The position numbers and the translations under genes were made by a program. A DNA stretch of 55,216 nt, from NCBI GenBank assembly GCA_024278275.1, contig JAJRTN010000059.1, positions 1-55,216 on the forward strand. The letters run 5' to 3'. Numbering within the stretch: position 1 is the first letter of the stretch; every line of letters begins with the position of its first letter. This document shows positions 51,157-55,216 of this stretch, piece after piece. This DNA is from Candidatus Hydrogenedentota bacterium (GTDB lineage Bacteria; Hydrogenedentota; Hydrogenedentia; Hydrogenedentales; JAJRTN01). Below the pieces are notes generated by a model. It was not told where the DNA came from. It made no database searches and saw only the letters and a program-made list of their open reading frames with translations.

Positions 51157-53064
51157 TTAGCCGACGCCATGTTGCACCTGGCGAGAAAGCTCTTCCCAAG
51201 CAGTGTACAGGGTGCGAAGGTCCGCCTGCAACCCGTCGTATTCCGTTTTGAGAGCGGCGGCCGCCTGAAAATCCGCCGGATCAATTGCGGCAAAGCGGGC
51301 GTCAAAGTCGGCCAACAGGTCTTCAAGCGCCTCAATATCCGCTTCCAGCTTCTCCAGTTTGCGCTGTTGACGGCGGTCTTCCCGTTCGCGTCCTTTTTTC
51401 GCTTCACGGCTTTCCTGTCCCCGGCGAATCCGTAATACCTCCTCTTGGGACTTCTCCTGGGGCTTTTCATCCGCGATGGCATGTTTGCGGCGATAGTCAC
51501 CGTAGTTTCCGAGATAAACCGTGGCGGTTCCATTTTCGATAAGAATCAGCCGATCGGCAAGGCGGTCGATAAGCGCACGGTCGTGGCTTACGAGCACCAT
51601 GGCGCCGGGAAACTCGGCAAGGGCGGCTTCAAGCGCCTCACGCGAGGCAATGTCAAGATGGTTGGTCGGCTCGTCCAGTAGAAGGAGGTTGGCGTCGCTG
51701 AGAATAAGCTTGGCCATGGCGACACGGCTCAACTCGCCCCCACTCAGGGATCCCACCTTTTTGAAAACATCATCTCCGGTGAAAAGCAGGCGTCCGAGGA
51801 ATGACCGTATCTGCTCGGGGCGCCAGGCTGGGCGGCAGGCCTGAACTTCGGAGAGCACGTCGTTGGCGGGATTCATCTGTTCATGGTTCTGTTCGTAGAA
51901 CTCCATGACGACTTTGTGTCCGGGCGTTACTTCGCCCGTGGCGCCGGGGAGCTTTCCGGCCAGTTGTCGCAGCAGGGTGGTTTTGCCCGAACCATTGGGG
52001 CCGACAATGCCGATGCGCTCGCCCCGCTGCACGCGGAATGACACGTTCCGATAGAGTGTGAGATTTCCGTAGGCCATGCCCAGATCTTGGGCGTCCAGAA
52101 CGCATTCCCCGCTCCGAACCACTTCGCCGAGGCTGAACTTCGCGGCATCCAACTCGGCGGGTGGGGCTTCGATCCGTTCCAGTTTCTCCAGCCGCTTGAT
52201 GCGGCTCTGTGCCTGGCGCGCCTTGGTGGCTTTATAGCGAAAGCGGTCGATCCAGACCTGTTCTTTGCGTATGAACTCCTGTTGACGTTCATAGGCGGCC
52301 TGCTGCTGCTCCCGATGGAGGGCCTTCGCGGCGAGATAGTGGTCGTAGTCGCCTTTGTAGGCGTGCAATTCACAACGCTCAACCTCGACGATCCGGTCCA
52401 CCGCGGCATTGAGCATCTGGCGGTCATGGGAGATAATGACGAGGGCCTGACGCGAATTGCGGAGGTAGGCTTCCAGCCATTCCCGCGCTTCGAGATCCAG
52501 GTGATTTTCCGGTTCATCAAGCAGCAGCAGATCCGCCTCCTGCAACAGCACCAGGGCCAACATGATGCGGGTGCGCTGGCCGCCACTCAGGGCCTTGAAG
52601 GTCAGGCCGAATTCCGCCGGCGGGAAGCCAAGCCCCTGAAGCACCTGCTTTACCCGTGTGCGGAAGTCATAACCGCCACGATGAGCAAAGATCTCCTGCT
52701 TGTGGCTGTACGCTTCGATGGCGCTCTCGTCTCCCTCCGCCATACGATCTTCAAGGCGCTTCAAATCCGCTTCAAGCTCGATAAGTTCCGTGAACGAGCG
52801 CAGTACGATCTGCTCGATGGTGGCATGGTCGTCCACCTTGGGCAACTGGGCCAGGCAGGCGAAGCGTGCCCGGCGCATACGCTCGATGGTGCCGCTGTCG
52901 GGCTCGATTTTCCCGGTAATAAGACGGAAAATGGTCGATTTCCCCGTGCCGTTCCGCCCAATGAGGCCGATGTGCTCGCCCTCCTCGATGCGAAGGCTGA
53001 TTCCCGCGAGCACGGGCGCCCCCGCGAAAGATTTGCTAACGTTGTCGAGTCTGATTAAGCTCAT
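51157..53064 (-). CDS. ABC-F family ATPase (Uup/YheS-like)
   Basis: Protein of 635 aa with two ABC domains and no membrane segment. Domain 1: GLIGRNGTGKST, ALSGGQRTRIMLAL, LLLLDEPENHLD (Glu where Thr is usual). Domain 2: GIVGPNGSGKTT, SLSGGELSRVAMAKL, LLLLDEPTNHLD. The linker (about 240-310: AKALHREQQQAAYERQ...) and a C-terminal coiled coil (about 530-635: KKGREREDRRQQRKLEKL) are as in Uup. ABC-F proteins act on the ribosome, some giving antibiotic resistance. Single gene; peptide operon lies downstream. Confidence 0.93.
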   Translation of the reverse strand: MSLIRLDNVSKSFAGAPVLAGISLRIEEGEHIGLIGRNGTGKSTIFRLITGKIEPDSGTIERMRRARFACLAQLPKVDDHATIEQIVLRSFTELIELEADLKRLEDRMAEGDESAIEAYSHKQEIFAHRGGYDFRTRVKQVLQGLGFPPAEFGLTFKALSGGQRTRIMLALVLLQEADLLLLDEPENHLDLEAREWLEAYLRNSRQALVIISHDRQMLNAAVDRIVEVERCELHAYKGDYDHYLAAKALHREQQQAAYERQQEFIRKEQVWIDRFRYKATKARQAQSRIKRLEKLERIEAPPAELDAAKFSLGEVVRSGECVLDAQDLGMAYGNLTLYRNVSFRVQRGERIGIVGPNGSGKTTLLRQLAGKLPGATGEVTPGHKVVMEFYEQNHEQMNPANDVLSEVQACRPAWRPEQIRSFLGRLLFTGDDVFKKVGSLSGGELSRVAMAKLILSDANLLLLDEPTNHLDIASREALEAALAEFPGAMVLVSHDRALIDRLADRLILIENGTATVYLGNYGDYRRKHAIADEKPQEKSQEEVLRIRRGQESREAKKGREREDRRQQRKLEKLEADIEALEDLLADFDARFAAIDPADFQAAAALKTEYDGLQADLRTLYTAWEELSRQVQHGVG

Positions 53065-53314
53065 GGTGAATCCGGTGAAGTTGCCCGGAACGAACGTCCC
53101 GGGTGGAATGGCCTGCGGACAGCAGAGTATAGCGCAGCCATGCCCCCCCTATCCATGGGGTGCCGTTGTGCAAGGATGATTCTCGGTGAGGCGGTCGCAC
53201 GTGTCGAGTTCGCCGAGCGAGACAAGTCCTTGAGATGGTCCGAGATACGCGTGCGCAACAGGAGACCGGTGAAGTATCCGGGCCAGGCCTTGGCCGCCTG
53301 GTCCAACAGGAGGA

Positions 53315-54013
53315 ATGTCCGCCACCGTGGCATCCATGCAAGCCGAAAAGAAGGCTGTCTTGTCCGCTCGTTGCATCGCGGTAAAGGCAGGGGAAAAGAC
53401 GCTTATTTCAGGATTATCCCTGGCGCTGAGGCCCGGGGAAGTGGTGGCCCTGACCGGACCCAGCGGTTGCGGAAAGACAACGCTGCTCCGGGCCCTGGCG
53501 GGCCTGGCGGACCCCGCCTCCGGCACAGTGCATTTCAAGGGCGGCGAAGCGGGGCGGAACGGGTGGCCGGTCTATCGACGCCAAGTGTTGCTCGTGACGC
53601 AGAAACCGGTCTTGTGCGAGGGATCGGTCGAAGAGAACCTGCGTCGTCCCTTCACCTATCGCCACGCCCCGGGTCCTTTTCCACGGGACCGGGCCCTGGC
53701 CTGGCTGAAACAACTGCGGCTTGACGGAGGCAGCTTCCTTGGCGCCCGTGCCCGCGACCTGTCGGTGGGAGAGCAACAGCGGGTTTGCCTGGTGCGCGCC
53801 CTATTACTGGAACCGGCGGTGCTGCTTCTCGACGAACCGACGAGCGCGTTGGACGCGAAAGTGGTGCTGGAGGTGGAAGAGGTGCTTCGGGAAGAGGCCC
53901 ATGTCCGCGGGTTGGCGGCCCTGATGGTCACCCATCACCGTGAGCAGGCGGTCCGGTGCTGTGACCGCGAGATTGACCTGGCACCGTGGCTCTACCGGGA
54001 GGCGGGGAAATGA
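53315..54013 (+). CDS. ABC transporter ATP-binding protein (FetA/YbbL-like)
   Basis: Protein of 232 aa. Walker A GPSGCGKTTLLRALAGL, Q-loop VTQKPVLCEGSVEENL, signature LSVGEQQRVCLVRALLLEP, Walker B VLLLDEPTSALD and the switch His in VTHHREQAV. Its stop overlaps the permease start (ATGA), and the partner family fits FetB. In E. coli FetAB is tied to iron homeostasis and oxidative stress. N-terminal extension MSATVASMQAEKKAVLS could be shorter. Confidence 0.9.
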   Translation: MSATVASMQAEKKAVLSARCIAVKAGEKTLISGLSLALRPGEVVALTGPSGCGKTTLLRALAGLADPASGTVHFKGGEAGRNGWPVYRRQVLLVTQKPVLCEGSVEENLRRPFTYRHAPGPFPRDRALAWLKQLRLDGGSFLGARARDLSVGEQQRVCLVRALLLEPAVLLLDEPTSALDAKVVLEVEEVLREEAHVRGLAALMVTHHREQAVRCCDREIDLAPWLYREAGK

Positions 54014-54816
54014 ACAACACCGCCGAATACCTGGGCCTCTGGGATATGGCCGTGGCCACCCTGCTCGTGGTGGTGACGGGCGCGGTGAGCTTCGGCCTGC
54101 GCCTGGGGCTCGAACGCCGTTTGGCCTGGGCCGCGTTCCGGACCATTCTGCAACTGCTGCTGCTGGGTTACATCCTGTCGTGGGTCTTCGATATCACCCA
54201 ACCGTGGCGGCTCGTGCCGATCATTGCGGTGATGCTCACCTTCGCCAGCCGCGCCGCGCTGCAACGGGCCGGACGGCGCTACCGGGGCGCCTATCTCGAC
54301 GCCCTGGCGACCCTGACCCTGTCGAGCCTGGTGACGACCGTTATCGTAACGCGGGTCATCATCAATGTGCCGCCCTGGTATAACCCCCAATACCTTATTC
54401 CCCTGCTGGGTATGATCCTGGGCAACGGCCTGACCGGGATTTCGCTCTGCTTGGACGATCTGCTCGAAGGCTTCAGCGAAGGGCGGGAACTGGTGGAAAT
54501 GGAACTGGCCCACGGGGCGACACGTTGGGAGGCCTCGCGCGAGGTACTTCAGAATGCCGTGCGGCGCGGCATGATCCCCAATATCAACGCCATGATGGTG
54601 GTGGGCATCGTGTCCCTGCCCGGCATGATGACCGGCCAGATCCTCGCGGGAAGCGATCCCCTGCAGGCCGTGCGCTACCAGGTGGTGGTCATGTTCATGA
54701 TCGCCGCCGCCACCGCCACCAGTTGCATGGGGGTGGCTCTCCTTGCATACCGGCGGGTGACCAACGTCCGCCACCAGCTCCGCGCGGAGCGTATCACACG
54801 GGATGGCGGAAGGTAG
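54010..54816 (+). CDS. ABC transporter permease (FetB/YbbM-like)
   Basis: Protein of 268 aa, ATG 54010 after GGGGAAA. Six or seven hydrophobic segments. Family text: AFRTILQLLLLGYILSWVF, TVIVTRVIINVPPWYNPQYLIPLLGMILGN, LVEMELAHGATRWEASREVLQNAVRRGMIPNIN and GIVSLPGMMTGQILAGSDPLQAVRYQ. This is the UPF0014/FetB type, paired with the preceding ATPase. Solute unknown, probably metal or metal-linked. Confidence 0.92.
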   Translation: MNNTAEYLGLWDMAVATLLVVVTGAVSFGLRLGLERRLAWAAFRTILQLLLLGYILSWVFDITQPWRLVPIIAVMLTFASRAALQRAGRRYRGAYLDALATLTLSSLVTTVIVTRVIINVPPWYNPQYLIPLLGMILGNGLTGISLCLDDLLEGFSEGRELVEMELAHGATRWEASREVLQNAVRRGMIPNINAMMVVGIVSLPGMMTGQILAGSDPLQAVRYQVVVMFMIAAATATSCMGVALLAYRRVTNVRHQLRAERITRDGGR

Positions 54817-55216
54817 AGCCCGCGCGGCCGTCGGCGTCAAGTGCTTTGTGTCAACCAAGCGGTCCCTTTTGGCGATTGTCCACGCCCGGTCAACCTGAAA
54901 AGGGCCGTCAAATCGCGGGATTGGTCGTAAGTCATTGCCGAAAAGTGCTTTATATGCGTCGGTGCATTCACCACTCGGGGGAGTGGATTTCAACGACCGC
55001 GCCGTTGAAATCCGTCGATATACGTCATTGCTCCATGGCGAGATGGAACGAGCAGAAGCTCCGTAGAGTGACACGTCGTCGAAGCAACCGTCCTCGTCCG
55101 CCTTCTCCAGGCCCCCGTTCAAGCCACCTCCATAGAAATCAATCAATCAATAAAATCGGCTTTGGAATAAGGGGTTGAAAAGGTCGGTCCATATCAGGGT
55201 GGGCCTTGGCCCACCA
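54817..55216. other. 400-bp terminal non-coding stretch
   Basis: No gene is visible. The last 23 bases (55194-55216) are the beginning of another GTGGGCCTTGGCCCAC repeat. Confidence 0.5.
55194..55216. repeat. GTGGGCCTTGGCCCAC repeat, copy 3 (cut)
   Basis: GGGTGGGCCTTGGCCCACCA equals the start of the copies at 34520 and 37863; the window ends inside it. Confidence 0.75.

Overview
The window is about 55 kb of GC-rich (roughly 60% or more by eye) bacterial chromosome carrying about 50 protein-coding genes. There is no rRNA, no tRNA, no CRISPR array and no complete insertion sequence that I can see. The gene content suggests a diderm, free-living heterotroph. It includes LptE and BamD-like envelope genes, an LPS-core type glycosyltransferase cluster, GatCAB amidotransferase, and the planctomycete/Hydrogenedentes-style set of DUF1080, DUF2961, Thr-type sulfatase-fold enzyme, uroporphyrinogen-decarboxylase-like, PhyH and PocR-AraC genes. 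My best guess is the candidate phylum Hydrogenedentes or a PVC-like relative; this is inference from gene content, not a phylogeny.

Layout. 0-8 kb: start of a leftward gene with a palindromic operator-like site, a membrane-anchored purple-acid-phosphatase-like enzyme, a secreted DUF1080 protein, a URO-D family protein, an ArnT-like glycosyltransferase, a GxxExxY gene with a partly deleted duplicate beside it, and a HAD phosphatase. 8-16.6 kb: purine genes (a PurH cyclohydrolase domain alone, purD, purF, purC) interleaved with a Tat-exported sulfatase-fold enzyme, a PocR/AraC regulator and a GH4 glycosidase. 16.9-23 kb: a TPR membrane protein, an ExbD without ExbB, then a rightward run of phosphoesterase, hisB, hisH, universal stress protein and HDOD protein. 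23-29 kb: two GT4 and one GT2 glycosyltransferases, bpt (leucyltransferase of the N-end rule), an SdiA-regulated-like beta-propeller and DUF2961. 29-38 kb: KDPG aldolase, PhyH, thiS-thiE, a secreted triple-repeat cysteine protein, a trmH interrupted by an in-frame TAG, an HNH nuclease and a PhoB/PhoR-like pair. 38-45.6 kb: yraN-scpA, bamD-like-lptE-holA, a secreted unknown and glgX. 46-55 kb: gatCAB, rsfS, a small Ser/Thr kinase, two tandem paralogous short peptide genes with their own promoter, an ABC-F ATPase, and a FetAB-like ABC ATPase/permease pair.

Working together. GatCAB makes Gln/Asn-tRNA by transamidation. BamD-like, LptE and the glycosyltransferases serve the outer membrane. The purine and histidine genes give partial de novo pathways; the AICAR transformylase half of PurH is absent from the window. 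The secreted hydrolases fit breakdown of plant or algal polysaccharide.

The intergenic space is rich in short dispersed palindromic repeats, of at least four families. The most unusual items are the tandem peptide pair at 50.6-51.0 kb, the trmH nonsense codon at 33.9 kb, and the stand-alone IMP-cyclohydrolase-like protein that lacks the usual catalytic tyrosine.
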